A stretch of 64,000 nt of DNA. Origin: Bacteroides sp. 43_108. GTDB taxonomy: Bacteria; Bacteroidota; Bacteroidia; Bacteroidales; Bacteroidaceae. A program made the translations under genes and the position numbers. The DNA is taken from contig MNQS01000001.1 in assembly GCA_001915545.1 (NCBI GenBank), forward strand, positions 1 to 64,000, read 5' to 3'. Under the pieces are notes generated by a model. That model ran no database searches and was not told where the DNA came from. It saw only the letters and a program-made list of their open reading frames with translations. This document shows positions 38,080 through 47,123 of the stretch, one piece after another; position 1 is the stretch's first letter; each line of letters begins with the position of its first letter.

Positions 38080-40017
38080 ATGCGCATTATAAAAAGGCTG
38101 GACATATTCATTCTCAAGAATTTCATGACCCTGTTTGCAGGTACATTCTGCATCAGTCTTTTCGTCGTCATGATGCAGTTTCTATGGAAATATGTCGATG
38201 AGCTTATAGGCAAGGGACTTTCGATAACCGTAATGGCGAAATTTTTCTTCTATGCAGGAGAAACGCTTGTGCCGTTGGCTTTGCCGCTTGCCATTCTGCT
38301 GGCCTCACTCATTTCATTCGGAAATCTGGGAGAAAGATTTGAGCTCCTGTCAATCAAAGCGGCCGGAATATCGCTGTTCCGCACAATACGTCCCCTGGTA
38401 ATCTTCATGCTCATTCTGAGCGGTGCTTCATTCTATTTCCAGAATGTAAAAGTACCTCAGGCACATCAGAACCTTATGCAGCTGCTGTATTCCATGAGGC
38501 AGAAATCGCCGGAACTTGACATTCCGGAGGGTGTATTCTACGACGGCATAGAAGGACTCAACCTTTATGTCAAGAACAAGGACAAGAATACAGGTATTCT
38601 CTACAACATGGTGATATACAATATGAGAGACGGCATAGACAATGCCCACATCATATTGGCCGATTCGGGCAAGCTGGAAACTACGGCTGACAAGAAGCAT
38701 CTGGAACTGCATCTTTACAACGGCGAACAATTCGAGAATCTGAACTCAGATGCCCTGATGACCGGCAATGTGCCATACCGCAGAGAAACGTTTGTGGAGA
38801 AGCACTTCATATTTGAGTTCGACTCAAATTTCAACATGGCAGATGCTGAGACATTCTCTACGTCGGCTTCAACGAAGAACATGCAGGAACTGTTTACCGC
38901 AATAGACTCGATGAATGTCGTGTACGACAGCTTGGGTACAGCCTATTACAACGACATGAAGAAAGGCTCCATGCGCGTAAGGGAGATGAGCGAAGACGAC
39001 ATAAAGAAGCACGAGTCAGAAAAGAAACAGGGACGCATTGAGAAGGTAATGCTAGACAGCGCGTTCAGCAAAATGCCGGCTTCAGCAAAATTAAGCGTGC
39101 TGAGGGATGCTTCGCAGAAAATCAATGCTCAGCAAATGGACACAGAGTTCAAGAGCTACAGCATGGAGAATGGCGACGGACAGATAAGAAGACACTGGAT
39201 TCAGATCCACCAGATGATTACAATGTCGCTGGCATGTCTGGTATTCTTCTTCATCGGCGCACCTCTAGGCGCCATAATAAGAAAGGGCGGACTTGGATTG
39301 CCTGTTGTAGTTTCAGTCTTGATATTCATCGTATACTACATCATCAACACTGCAGGACTCAAGCTTGCAAGAGAAGGTTCGATACCTGTATGGCTGGGTA
39401 TGTGGATAAGTACTATAGTGCTGGCTCCGCTGGGCCTTCTGTTTACTGTAAAATCGAACAACGACTCCGCCGTATTCAACATGGATGCATACGTTTCGTT
39501 CTTCAAGAAAGTATTCGGAATAAGACAGCAGCGCCACATTGCCAGGAAAGAGGTCATCATCAACGACCCTGACTATGAAAAGATGACCAAGCATCTTGAC
39601 TACATAACAGCAAGCTGCAAGAGCTATACAAAACGGAACAACCTGAAGAAATTCCCTAGCTACATAAGACTTTTCTTCAAGATAGATCAGGACGAAGAGA
39701 TTGAACGAATAAGCGATGAGCTGGAATATATTGTAAGGACACTGTCCAACAGCAAAGACAAGAGCATACTGATGCTGCTCAATTATCTACCGATACTAGA
39801 CATACATGCACATACAGCTCCATTCAAGAGCAAAAAGCTTAACAAGGCTGCAGGAATAATATTTCCAATCGGACTGATACTGCTTTTCAGAGTAGGAAGA
39901 TTCAGACTCAGACTCAGAAAGGACCTCAGAAAAATCAACAGTACATGTACAAAACTGAGGGAACGTACCAGTATTCTTTCCGGTGAAAATATGAACACTG
40001 CAACAAACAACGCATAG
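38080..40017 (+). CDS. LptF/LptG family permease
   Basis: This 645-residue inner-membrane protein belongs to the YjgP/YjgQ (LptF/G) family, which works with the LptB ATPase to pull lipopolysaccharide from the inner membrane. N-terminal helices (about 10-115, for example KNFMTLFAGTFCISLFVVMMQFL) are followed by a periplasmic beta domain (about 120-370). Three more helices lie at about 385-470 (WIQIHQMITMSLACLVFFFIGAPLG), then a cytoplasmic extension of about 170 residues not found in the E. coli proteins (about 360 residues). Such long forms occur in Bacteroidetes. Its own promoter precedes it; ribBA follows after 75 bp and may be co-transcribed. Confidence 0.88.
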   Translation: MRIIKRLDIFILKNFMTLFAGTFCISLFVVMMQFLWKYVDELIGKGLSITVMAKFFFYAGETLVPLALPLAILLASLISFGNLGERFELLSIKAAGISLFRTIRPLVIFMLILSGASFYFQNVKVPQAHQNLMQLLYSMRQKSPELDIPEGVFYDGIEGLNLYVKNKDKNTGILYNMVIYNMRDGIDNAHIILADSGKLETTADKKHLELHLYNGEQFENLNSDALMTGNVPYRRETFVEKHFIFEFDSNFNMADAETFSTSASTKNMQELFTAIDSMNVVYDSLGTAYYNDMKKGSMRVREMSEDDIKKHESEKKQGRIEKVMLDSAFSKMPASAKLSVLRDASQKINAQQMDTEFKSYSMENGDGQIRRHWIQIHQMITMSLACLVFFFIGAPLGAIIRKGGLGLPVVVSVLIFIVYYIINTAGLKLAREGSIPVWLGMWISTIVLAPLGLLFTVKSNNDSAVFNMDAYVSFFKKVFGIRQQRHIARKEVIINDPDYEKMTKHLDYITASCKSYTKRNNLKKFPSYIRLFFKIDQDEEIERISDELEYIVRTLSNSKDKSILMLLNYLPILDIHAHTAPFKSKKLNKAAGIIFPIGLILLFRVGRFRLRLRKDLRKINSTCTKLRERTSILSGENMNTATNNA

Positions 40018-40092
40018 ACAAAAGCAGGAATTCTGCTGATGTACAACAAAAAAGAAACGAACAATAAAGACTAACTTTTTAGATTAGCAGAT

Positions 40093-41307
40093 ATGGGAAA
40101 TTTCAAATTCAACACTATCGAAGAAGCCATTGCTGATTTCAAGGAAGGCAAGCTGGTTATAGTTGTGGACGATGAAGACCGCGAAAACGAAGGAGACTTC
40201 ATCACACCGGCAGAGACCATAACACCTGAAAAGGTGAACTTCATGCTCAGGGAAGGGCGCGGGGTGCTGTGTGCACCGATAACCATATCAAGATGCAAAG
40301 AGCTTGAACTGCCTCATCAGGTGGACGACAATACTTCAATGCTCGGCACACCGTTCACTATAACGGTAGACAAGCTTGAAGGATGTACAACAGGTGTTTC
40401 GGCACACGACCGCGCAGAAACCATTAAGGCTCTGGCTGATCCAGAATCGAAGCCAAGCACATTCGGACATCCGGGACACATCAACCCTCTCTACGCACAG
40501 GACAAGGGTGTGCTGAGACGCGCCGGACATACAGAAGCAGCCATCGACCTTGCACGTCTGGCCGGAATGAGACCTGCAGCCGCACTGATCGAGATTCTGA
40601 ACCCTGACGGCACTATGGCACGCATGCCGGAACTGCAGGAAGTGGCTAAGAAATTCGACATGAAGCTCATACAGATAAAGGATCTCATAGCTTACAGACT
40701 TCAGAGAGAATCGCTCGTGGAAAAAGGCGTGGAGGCAGATCTTCCTACTGACCACGGACACTTCAGAATTATTCCTTTCAGACAGAAATCAAACGGTCTG
40801 GAACATATTGCCTTGTTCAAGGGTACATGGACCAAGGATGAGCCAATACTCGTCAGAATGCACTCATCATGCATGACCGGTGATATATTCGGAAGCAAGA
40901 GATGCGACTGCGGCGATCAGCTCCACAAGTCAATGGAACAGATAGACAAGGCAGGAAAAGGTGTCATTGTATACCTCAATCAGGAAGGACGCGGAATCGG
41001 TCTGATGAACAAGATTGCCGCATACAAGCTTCAGGAAGAAGGATACGACACAGTAGATGCAAACATACATCTCGGATTCGACCCTGACGAAAGAGATTAC
41101 GGCGTAGGCGCACAGATTCTGCGAGAACTTGGCGTAGGAAAAATCCGCCTGCTGACAAACAATCCAGTCAAGAGAGTCGGACTCGAAGGATACGGACTTG
41201 AAATCGTTGAGAATGTTCCTATAGAAATAACTCCCAACGAATATAACGAGCGCTATCTGAGAACCAAAAAAGACAGAATGGGACACACGCTTCATTTCAA
41301 CAAATGA
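40093..41307 (+). CDS. ribBA: Bifunctional riboflavin enzyme RibBA
   Basis: This 404-residue protein joins DHBP synthase (RibB, residues 1-200) and GTP cyclohydrolase II (RibA, 205-404), the first steps of both branches of riboflavin synthesis. The RibB part has [31 protein letters not shown] and HGHINPL-like segments ([13 protein letters not shown]). The RibA part has the zinc ligands [17 protein letters not shown] and the motif [10 protein letters not shown]. No FMN riboswitch is seen in the 75-bp gap upstream, so it probably depends on the LptF/G promoter or a weak local one. Confidence 0.95.
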   Translation: MGNFKFNTIEEAIADFKEGKLVIVVDDEDRENEGDFITPAETITPEKVNFMLREGRGVLCAPITISRCKELELPHQVDDNTSMLGTPFTITVDKLEGCTTGVSAHDRAETIKALADPESKPSTFGHPGHINPLYAQDKGVLRRAGHTEAAIDLARLAGMRPAAALIEILNPDGTMARMPELQEVAKKFDMKLIQIKDLIAYRLQRESLVEKGVEADLPTDHGHFRIIPFRQKSNGLEHIALFKGTWTKDEPILVRMHSSCMTGDIFGSKRCDCGDQLHKSMEQIDKAGKGVIVYLNQEGRGIGLMNKIAAYKLQEEGYDTVDANIHLGFDPDERDYGVGAQILRELGVGKIRLLTNNPVKRVGLEGYGLEIVENVPIEITPNEYNERYLRTKKDRMGHTLHFNK

Positions 41308-41368
41308 TGCGGACGAGCAACATTCATAACAAGACAACAATAAGTTTATTCACATAAAGATTTTGTAC

Positions 41369-42562
41369 ATGGAAAATTTATCTGACCGTCTCAACAGACT
41401 TTCGCCATCAGCAACTTTGGCAATGTCGCAGAAAAGCAGTGAACTTAAAGCACAGGGAGTGGATGTTATCAACCTCAGTGTAGGTGAACCTGACTTCAAC
41501 ACACCTGACCACATCAAAGAAGCTGCGAAAAAGGCCATAGATGAGAACTATTCCAGATACTCTCCGGTTCCAGGATATCCAGCTCTGAAAAATGCTATCG
41601 CCGCAAAGCTCAAGAATGAAAACGGATTGGATTACAAACCTTCGCAGATTCTCTGCTCTAACGGTGCAAAGCAGTCTGTATGCAACGCCATCATGGCTCT
41701 CATCAACTCTGGAGACGAGGTGATAATACCTGCTCCTTACTGGGTAAGCTACCCTCAGATGGTAAAACTGGCTGATGGAGAACCTGTAATAATTGAAGCT
41801 CCTATCGAACAGGATTTCAAGATTACTCCAGAACAGCTCGAAGCAGCCATCACACCTAAAACTCGTGCACTCATTCTCTGCTCTCCATCAAACCCTACAG
41901 GTTCTGTATACAGCACTGAAGAACTCGAGGCTCTCAAGAATGTACTTCTCAAGCATGAGCGCGTAATCGTACTTGCAGACGAAATCTACGAACACATAAA
42001 CTATGTAGGCAAACATGCTTCAATGGCACAGTTTGACGACATCAAGGACAGAGTTGTAATCATCAACGGTGTATCAAAGGCATATGCAATGACAGGATGG
42101 CGTATAGGTTTCATCGCTGCACCGGAATGGATTGTCAAAGGATGCAACAAACTTCAGGGACAGTACACCAGCGGACCTTGCTCTGTAAGCCAGAAAGCTG
42201 CTGAAGCGGCATACACAGGCGACCAGCAGTGTGTTGAAGATATGCGCAAGGCCTTCGAGCGCCGCAAGAACCTCATCGTTAAACTTGCAAAGGAAATACC
42301 TGGATTCGAAGTAAACGAACCGCACGGAGCATTCTACCTCTTCCCTAAGTGCTCTTACTACTTCGGAAAGAAAGACGGCGACCGCGTAATCAACAATTCT
42401 ACAGACTTCGCAATGTACCTTCTCGAAGTAGGACATGTTGCAACCGTAGGAGGTGATGCATTCGGAAGCCCTGAATGTTTCCGCATGAGCTATGCTACAA
42501 GCGACGAAAACATTGTTGAAGCAATGAAAAGAATCAAAGAAACTGTTGCTCGCCTGAAATAA
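41369..42562 (+). CDS. PLP-dependent aminotransferase (aspartate aminotransferase-like)
   Basis: This 397-residue class I/II aminotransferase transfers amino groups between amino acids and 2-oxo acids, probably aspartate/2-oxoglutarate. The start at ATG 41369 (MENLSDRLNRL) was preferred to a TTG at 41363. The PLP lysine lies in the segment NGVSKAYAMTGWRIGF (near residue 233) and the substrate Arg in FRMSYATSD. SPSNPTGSVYS is the usual cofactor loop. It lies 61 bp after ribBA and ends in a strong terminator. Confidence 0.92.
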   Translation: MENLSDRLNRLSPSATLAMSQKSSELKAQGVDVINLSVGEPDFNTPDHIKEAAKKAIDENYSRYSPVPGYPALKNAIAAKLKNENGLDYKPSQILCSNGAKQSVCNAIMALINSGDEVIIPAPYWVSYPQMVKLADGEPVIIEAPIEQDFKITPEQLEAAITPKTRALILCSPSNPTGSVYSTEELEALKNVLLKHERVIVLADEIYEHINYVGKHASMAQFDDIKDRVVIINGVSKAYAMTGWRIGFIAAPEWIVKGCNKLQGQYTSGPCSVSQKAAEAAYTGDQQCVEDMRKAFERRKNLIVKLAKEIPGFEVNEPHGAFYLFPKCSYYFGKKDGDRVINNSTDFAMYLLEVGHVATVGGDAFGSPECFRMSYATSDENIVEAMKRIKETVARLK

Positions 42563-42584
42563 TCGAGACATACAGTTGTTTGAA

Positions 42585-42630
42585 TAAAAAAATGAGGAGT
42601 TGAAACACGATGTTTCACTCCTCATTTTTT
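42585..42630 (+). terminator. Bidirectional terminator after the aminotransferase gene
   Basis: AATGAGGAGTTGAAAC pairs with GTTTCACTCCTCATT (one bulged T), with A-run before and TTTTTT after it, so it can act in both directions. Confidence 0.8.
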
Positions 42631-42644
42631 GTATACTACCAGAC

Positions 42645-42679
42645 ATAAAAAAGGACAGTCTCCAAAAGGAAACTGTCCT
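42645..42679 (-). terminator. Terminator of the ferredoxin gene
   Basis: On the minus strand GGACAGTTTCC and GGAGACTGTCC enclose TTTT and are followed by TTTTTTATG, 24 bp after the ferredoxin stop. Confidence 0.8.
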
Positions 42680-42703
42680 CGATATCTACTCTTTCTCGCG
42701 GAA

Positions 42704-42877
42704 TTATTCTCCAGCTGAAATTGCACCAGCAGGACAAACACCTTCGCAAGTACCGCAATCAACGCATGCATTTGCATCGATAACATACTTTCCATCACCC
42801 TCAGAGATAGCTCCTGATGGGCACTCAGCGGCACAACTTCCGCACATTACACAATCGTCACTAATTACGTAAGCCAT
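42704..42877 (-). CDS. Small 2[4Fe-4S] ferredoxin
   Basis: This 57-residue electron carrier has two classic cluster motifs, CVMCGSCAAECP (residues 9-20) and CVDCGTCEGVCP (38-49), like clostridial-type ferredoxins. It begins MAYVISDDC, a typical start. It would carry electrons for anaerobic enzymes such as pyruvate:ferredoxin oxidoreductase and perhaps the window's radical SAM ThiC; the partner is inferred. It is a single gene read against its neighbours, with its own promoter element (42920) and terminator. Confidence 0.93.
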   Translation of the reverse strand: MAYVISDDCVMCGSCAAECPSGAISEGDGKYVIDANACVDCGTCEGVCPAGAISAGE

Positions 42878-42919
42878 TTTTCTTTGATTTTTAATTAATA
42901 AACTTTTCTAAAACTCTGG

Positions 42920-42927
42920 CAAAGATA
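42920..42927 (-). promoter_or_regulatory. -7 promoter element of the ferredoxin gene
   Basis: TATCTTTG on the minus strand fits TAnnTTTG, 43 bp before the start. No clear -33 partner. Confidence 0.45.
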
Positions 42928-43056
42928 TAATAAATTAATGATATTGGATATGCCGCAGGCAGGAAAATTATTCATTTATTATACAGATAAAGCAGAGGCG
43001 CAGACATATAGAGTCTTGTTTTTACCGAACATGAACAAGAGTACCGATAAAAGAAT

Positions 43057-43064
43057 TATCTTTG
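43057..43064 (+). promoter_or_regulatory. -7 promoter element of porT
   Basis: TATCTTTG fits TAnnTTTG, 122 bp before the porT start. Nothing else is recognised in 42928-43185. Confidence 0.4.
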
Positions 43065-43185
43065 TCTTGACATTTACGGGGCACCGGTGCAATATGGGCT
43101 CCAGAAACATAATAATCTGACGGGAAAAACGTTATTTACAAATACACAACGCTTGTCAGAATCTACGACAAAGAGCCGAATAAAC

Positions 43186-43896
43186 ATGCATGCAAAACAT
43201 TCTATAATATTGTTCGTAATATGGGCATTGACCATATTGACAGCCACGGCACAAACAAGAGTCGTGCAAAACCGACCGTACATTGACCAGAGAAGACTGC
43301 ATTATGGATTCATGGCCGGAATACACATGCAGGATCTTGAATTCGAAAACAATGGATATATAGACGAAAACGGCAATCAGTGGTACGCAGATGTGGGCTC
43401 ATACGACCCAGGATTCAGCGTCGGCATATTGGGAGAGTTGTATCTGACCAAGCATCTGGCACTTCGAGCCATACCGACAATGCACTTCGGCAACAAAACA
43501 GTGACATTCCGCAATGCGCTCAATGGAGACGTGCAGAGGCAGACAATAAAGTCGACTTACATATCACTACCTATAGACTTGAAATTCAGTGCTGAGCGCT
43601 TCAACAATTACAGGCCTTACATGATGTGCGGTGTGAATCCTATGCTAGACCTCACAGTAAAGAAACAAAAGCAGGTATTGCTGAAAACGTTTGATGTATA
43701 CCTTGAAGTCGGACTGGGATGTGATTTCTATCTGCCATTCTTCAAGTTTATCCCTGAAATAAAATTCTGCTATGGCCTGACCAATGTACTCAAGAAAAAA
43801 AGAGACGACCTGACAGACGACAGCATGCTCATATTCACGGAATCGCTCAACAAAGCAAATTCAAAGATGATAGTCGTATCATTCTACTTCGAATAG
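43186..43896 (+). CDS. porT: PorT-like type IX secretion protein
   Basis: This 236-residue outer-membrane protein resembles PorT, needed for type IX secretion and gliding in Bacteroidetes. The start was set at ATG 43186, giving a signal peptide (about 1-22, ending TATAQ); an upstream frame to 43087 lacks such a start. The body has beta-barrel strands (LHYGFMAGIHMQDLEF, FSVGILGELYLTKHLALRAIP, STYISLPIDLKFS) and ends in aromatic residues SFYFE. The conserved family pattern 'HYGFxxGxxxxDF' near residue 42 is seen. T9SS cargo signals in the window (25312 gene) fit its presence. Family call is by pattern. Confidence 0.75.
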   Translation: MHAKHSIILFVIWALTILTATAQTRVVQNRPYIDQRRLHYGFMAGIHMQDLEFENNGYIDENGNQWYADVGSYDPGFSVGILGELYLTKHLALRAIPTMHFGNKTVTFRNALNGDVQRQTIKSTYISLPIDLKFSAERFNNYRPYMMCGVNPMLDLTVKKQKQVLLKTFDVYLEVGLGCDFYLPFFKFIPEIKFCYGLTNVLKKKRDDLTDDSMLIFTESLNKANSKMIVVSFYFE

Positions 43897-44030
43897 CACC
43901 AACTCATGCTTTTTGCCTGTTGCAGTTTTCACCTTTTTTTTATTCCTTTGCACATATAAAAAAAGAACATCAACGGCATAACTGTACAACACCTAGCGGA
44001 CATGTGCCGAGACACAATAGACAAAGAGAA

Positions 44031-45074
44031 ATGAAATATTCTATAATCATACCTGTATACAATAGGCCTGATGAGGTCGAAGAACTGCTCCAAAGCCTGG
44101 CCAAACAGACTTTCAAGGATTTTGAAGTGGTAATAGTGGAAGACGGCTCGACTGTGACATGCAAAGAGGCGTCGGACAAATATCAGGAGCGTCTCGACAT
44201 AAAATATTTCAAGAAGCCAAACTCCGGACCTGGGCCATCAAGAAACTTCGGTGTAGATCATAGTTCAGGGGAATATGTTATAATTCTTGACTCTGACTGT
44301 GTATTGCCTGACGGATATCTGGAAGCAGTTGAAAAAGAACTGCAGCAATCTCCGTGCGATGCCTTCGGTGGACCGGACAGAGCGCATGACTCTTTTACCA
44401 ATGTACAAAAAGCCATCAGCTATTCCATGACATCCTTCTTTACAACAGGAGGAATACGCGGTGGAAAAAAGAAACTGGACAAGTTTTATCCACGCTCATT
44501 CAATATGGGTGTACGCAGAAAGGTATACAATGATCTGGGGGGCTTCTCTAAAATGAGATTCGGCGAAGACATAGACTTCAGTATACGCATATTCAAAGGC
44601 GGATACAAATGCCGTCTGTTCCCGGAGGCATGGGTATGGCATAAAAGACGAACCGATTTCGACAAATTCTTCAAGCAGGTTTTCAACTCCGGAATTGCAA
44701 GAATAAATCTTTACAAGAAATATCCAGAATCGTTAAAAATAGTACATCTGCTGCCGGCAGTATTTACCGTAGGAGTAATATTACTGCTGATAGCCGCTCT
44801 TGTAATGGAATTTACCGTTCACGGAGGATTCCAGCTGGGACAGACAACAATACAATGGTACACCGTTCCGCTGATGCCTATACTCCTATACATACTTATG
44901 GTATTCATCGATGCCAGCATACAGAACAAAAGCGCCATTATTGGTTTTATGGCTACAGAAGCGGCTTTCGTACAGCTATTCGGATATGGATTGGGATTCA
45001 TAAAGGCATGGTGGCAAAGATGTATAATGAAGAAGGGAGAATTCTCCGCATACGAAAAGAACTTCTATGACTGA
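44031..45074 (+). CDS. Glycosyltransferase family 2 protein
   Basis: This 347-residue membrane glycosyltransferase starts MKYSIIIPVYNRPDEVEELL and has the GT-A motifs VVIVEDGST and DSDCVLP (metal-binding DxD-like), then RFGEDIDFSIRIF and WHKRRTDFDKFFKQ. Two hydrophobic helices lie at about 245-275 and 295-315, so it is anchored in the inner membrane. It would transfer a sugar to a lipid or polysaccharide; acceptor unknown. The start at 44031 fits the family; the frame opens at 43920 without support. It overlaps radC by 8 bp. Confidence 0.85.
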   Translation: MKYSIIIPVYNRPDEVEELLQSLAKQTFKDFEVVIVEDGSTVTCKEASDKYQERLDIKYFKKPNSGPGPSRNFGVDHSSGEYVIILDSDCVLPDGYLEAVEKELQQSPCDAFGGPDRAHDSFTNVQKAISYSMTSFFTTGGIRGGKKKLDKFYPRSFNMGVRRKVYNDLGGFSKMRFGEDIDFSIRIFKGGYKCRLFPEAWVWHKRRTDFDKFFKQVFNSGIARINLYKKYPESLKIVHLLPAVFTVGVILLLIAALVMEFTVHGGFQLGQTTIQWYTVPLMPILLYILMVFIDASIQNKSAIIGFMATEAAFVQLFGYGLGFIKAWWQRCIMKKGEFSAYEKNFYD

Positions 45075-45765
45075 TTCCGAAACGAAACTCAGCATCAAAG
45101 AGTGGGCCATCGACGACAGGCCACGCGAAAAGATGATGCTCAGAGGTGAAGAAGCATTGACAAATGCAGAACTGCTGGCAATACTAATCGGTTCAGGAAA
45201 TGCCGAGAAATCAGCAGTAGAACTGATGCGCGACATCCTCAATGACTGCGGAAACAAACTTAGCAGGTTGAGTCGGATGACAATCGAAGACCTGATGAAA
45301 TATAAGGGCATAGGCGAGGCAAAAGCCATAACCATCAAGGCCGCAGCGGAAATTGGTCGACGAAGAGCGATGGAAAAGGCCTCAGAGCTTGAATGCCTGA
45401 ACTCGTCCGACAAAGTATACGAGTACATGCGCCCTAGAATGCAGGATCTATACAGAGAAGAGTTCTGGATACTGCTGCTGAACAACAATTCCAGGCTGAT
45501 AATGCCTAAAAGAATAAGCACAGGCGGGCTCACGGAAACATCAGTAGACCTGCGTCTGATTCTCAAAGAGGCAATTATGGCAAACGCGACAGCATTGATT
45601 GCAGTGCATAACCACCCTTCCGGATCGCTTCGTCCGAGCACAGACGACATAAGACTGACAGCCAGAATCAAAGAGGCATGCAGGATAATGAACATACAGA
45701 TGCTCGACCACATTATCGTGACCGACGGATCATATTACAGCTTTGCCGATGAAGGCAAATTATAG
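45067..45765 (+). CDS. radC: RadC family protein (JAB1/MPN domain)
   Basis: This 232-residue protein has a helix-hairpin-helix-like N-terminus (about 5-95, with YKGIGEAKAITIKAA) and a C-terminal JAMM metal motif, HNHPSGSLRPSTDD (His-x-His-x10-Asp, near residue 180). RadC was linked to DNA repair but its function is not settled. It overlaps the glycosyltransferase gene by 8 bp and is followed by a SufT-like gene after 27 bp, so the four genes from 44031 to 46930 are probably one operon. Confidence 0.93.
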   Translation: MTDSETKLSIKEWAIDDRPREKMMLRGEEALTNAELLAILIGSGNAEKSAVELMRDILNDCGNKLSRLSRMTIEDLMKYKGIGEAKAITIKAAAEIGRRRAMEKASELECLNSSDKVYEYMRPRMQDLYREEFWILLLNNNSRLIMPKRISTGGLTETSVDLRLILKEAIMANATALIAVHNHPSGSLRPSTDDIRLTARIKEACRIMNIQMLDHIIVTDGSYYSFADEGKL

Positions 45766-45792
45766 TAGCAACATATAAAATATATTATTGAT

Positions 45793-46107
45793 ATGGATGA
45801 GAAATTCAATATAGAACAGAAAGTGGTAGAAATGCTGAAAACAGTTTTCGACCCAGAAATACCGGTTAATGTATACGACCTTGGACTTATATACAAGATT
45901 GATGTGACCGACGATTTCGACGTTAATATCGATATGACATTGACGGCGCCAAACTGTCCGGCAGCCGATTTCATCATTGAAGACATACACCAGAAAGTAA
46001 ATTCCATCAAAGAAGTAAAATCTACAAACGTAAACATTGTCTTTGAGCCGGAATGGACAAAGGATATGATGAGCGAGGAAGCCAAACTGGACCTCGGATT
46101 CATCTGA
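45793..46107 (+). CDS. SufT-like (MIP18/DUF59) iron-sulfur assembly protein
   Basis: This 104-residue protein matches the MIP18 family, involved in iron-sulphur cluster maturation. The family pattern VFDPEIPVNVYDLGLIYKI is at about residues 17-35 and TLTAPNCPAADFI, with the conserved Cys, at about 51-63. No SUF operon is nearby in the window. It lies between radC and lpxH with gaps of 27 and 52 bp. Confidence 0.88.
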   Translation: MDEKFNIEQKVVEMLKTVFDPEIPVNVYDLGLIYKIDVTDDFDVNIDMTLTAPNCPAADFIIEDIHQKVNSIKEVKSTNVNIVFEPEWTKDMMSEEAKLDLGFI

Positions 46108-46159
46108 TTCCACCAAGAATACATAAAAGACAATACAACCACACTAAAAACATATCAGG

Positions 46160-46930
46160 ATGAAAAATATATACTTCATATCAGATGCACATCTTGGTTC
46201 GCTGGCAATCAAGCACAGAAGAACTCAAGAACGCAGGCTTGTGAACTTCCTTGACGCCATCAAGGATAAGGCCGAAGCAATCTACATGCTGGGAGACATG
46301 TTTGATTTCTGGTTCGAATATGCCGACGTGGTACCCAAGGGATACACAAGATTTCTGGGAAAAATAAGTGAATTGACAGACAGAGGAGTGGAAGTACACT
46401 TCTTCCAAGGCAACCACGATCAATGGTGTGGAGATTATCTGAAGAACGAATGCGGTGTAATTCTTCATAAAGAACCTTACACGTGCGAGATTTGCGGGAA
46501 AGAATTCTTCATAGCCCACGGTGACGGCCTGGACTATCAGGACCACAATTGGAAAACAGAATTTCTGTTTGCATGTTTCAAGAGCCGTACGCTCAAGAGA
46601 CTGGCACAAATGATTCATCCTCACCTATTCATTCCTTTTGGCCTCAAATGGGCAAAACACAGCAGGATGAAGCGCGAAGACGGTGGAGAACCTCCATATA
46701 AAGGAGAAAACGAAGAAGGACTTGTACTTTTCGCAAAAGATTATCTGAAGACCCATCCAAGCATAAACTACTTCATGTTCGGGCACAGGCATATCGAACT
46801 CGACCTAATTCTTAACAAAGACAGCCGTGTAATGCTTATGGGCGAATGGATAAGCCTATTTACATACGCAGTTTTTGATGGCGAACACATGTTCATGGAA
46901 AACTACATAGAAGGTGAAACAAAATTATAA
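46160..46930 (+). CDS. lpxH: UDP-2,3-diacylglucosamine diphosphatase
   Basis: This 256-residue metallophosphoesterase hydrolyses UDP-2,3-diacylglucosamine to lipid X in lipid A synthesis. The metal ligands are seen in order: ISDAHLG (residues 6-12), LGDMFDFW (near 40), QGNHDQW (near 78), IAHGDGLD (near 116) and FGHRHIE (near 204). It is the last gene of the run that starts with the glycosyltransferase, followed by a strong terminator. The alternative name is LpxH-like phosphatase; LpxI or LpxG families have other folds. Confidence 0.88.
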   Translation: MKNIYFISDAHLGSLAIKHRRTQERRLVNFLDAIKDKAEAIYMLGDMFDFWFEYADVVPKGYTRFLGKISELTDRGVEVHFFQGNHDQWCGDYLKNECGVILHKEPYTCEICGKEFFIAHGDGLDYQDHNWKTEFLFACFKSRTLKRLAQMIHPHLFIPFGLKWAKHSRMKREDGGEPPYKGENEEGLVLFAKDYLKTHPSINYFMFGHRHIELDLILNKDSRVMLMGEWISLFTYAVFDGEHMFMENYIEGETKL

Positions 46931-46952
46931 GCAATCCTTACAAACATTACAA

Positions 46953-47000
46953 TTGGCTTCAAAAGGTACCCATATAGCCTTTTGAAGCCAATTTGCTTTT
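46953..47000 (+). terminator. Terminator after lpxH
   Basis: Arms TTGGCTTCAAAAGG and CCTTTTGAAGCCAA are perfect (14 bp) with an 11-nt loop and TTTGCTTTT after. Confidence 0.85.
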
Positions 47001-47037
47001 ACAGCATCCCTAATAATTCAAATGCAGTCTATTAGAA

Positions 47038-47079
47038 CAAAAAAAGAGCCGTAGCGGGCCTTAATGGACGCTACGGCTC
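47038..47079 (-). terminator. Terminator after ackA
   Basis: On the minus strand GAGCCGTAGCG and CGCTACGGCTC form an 11-bp stem followed by TTTTTTTT, 45 bp beyond the ackA stop. Confidence 0.85.
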
Positions 47080-47123
47080 AATAATCTACACCAGTAGTTT
47101 CTGATGCGTAAATTGATGAATTA

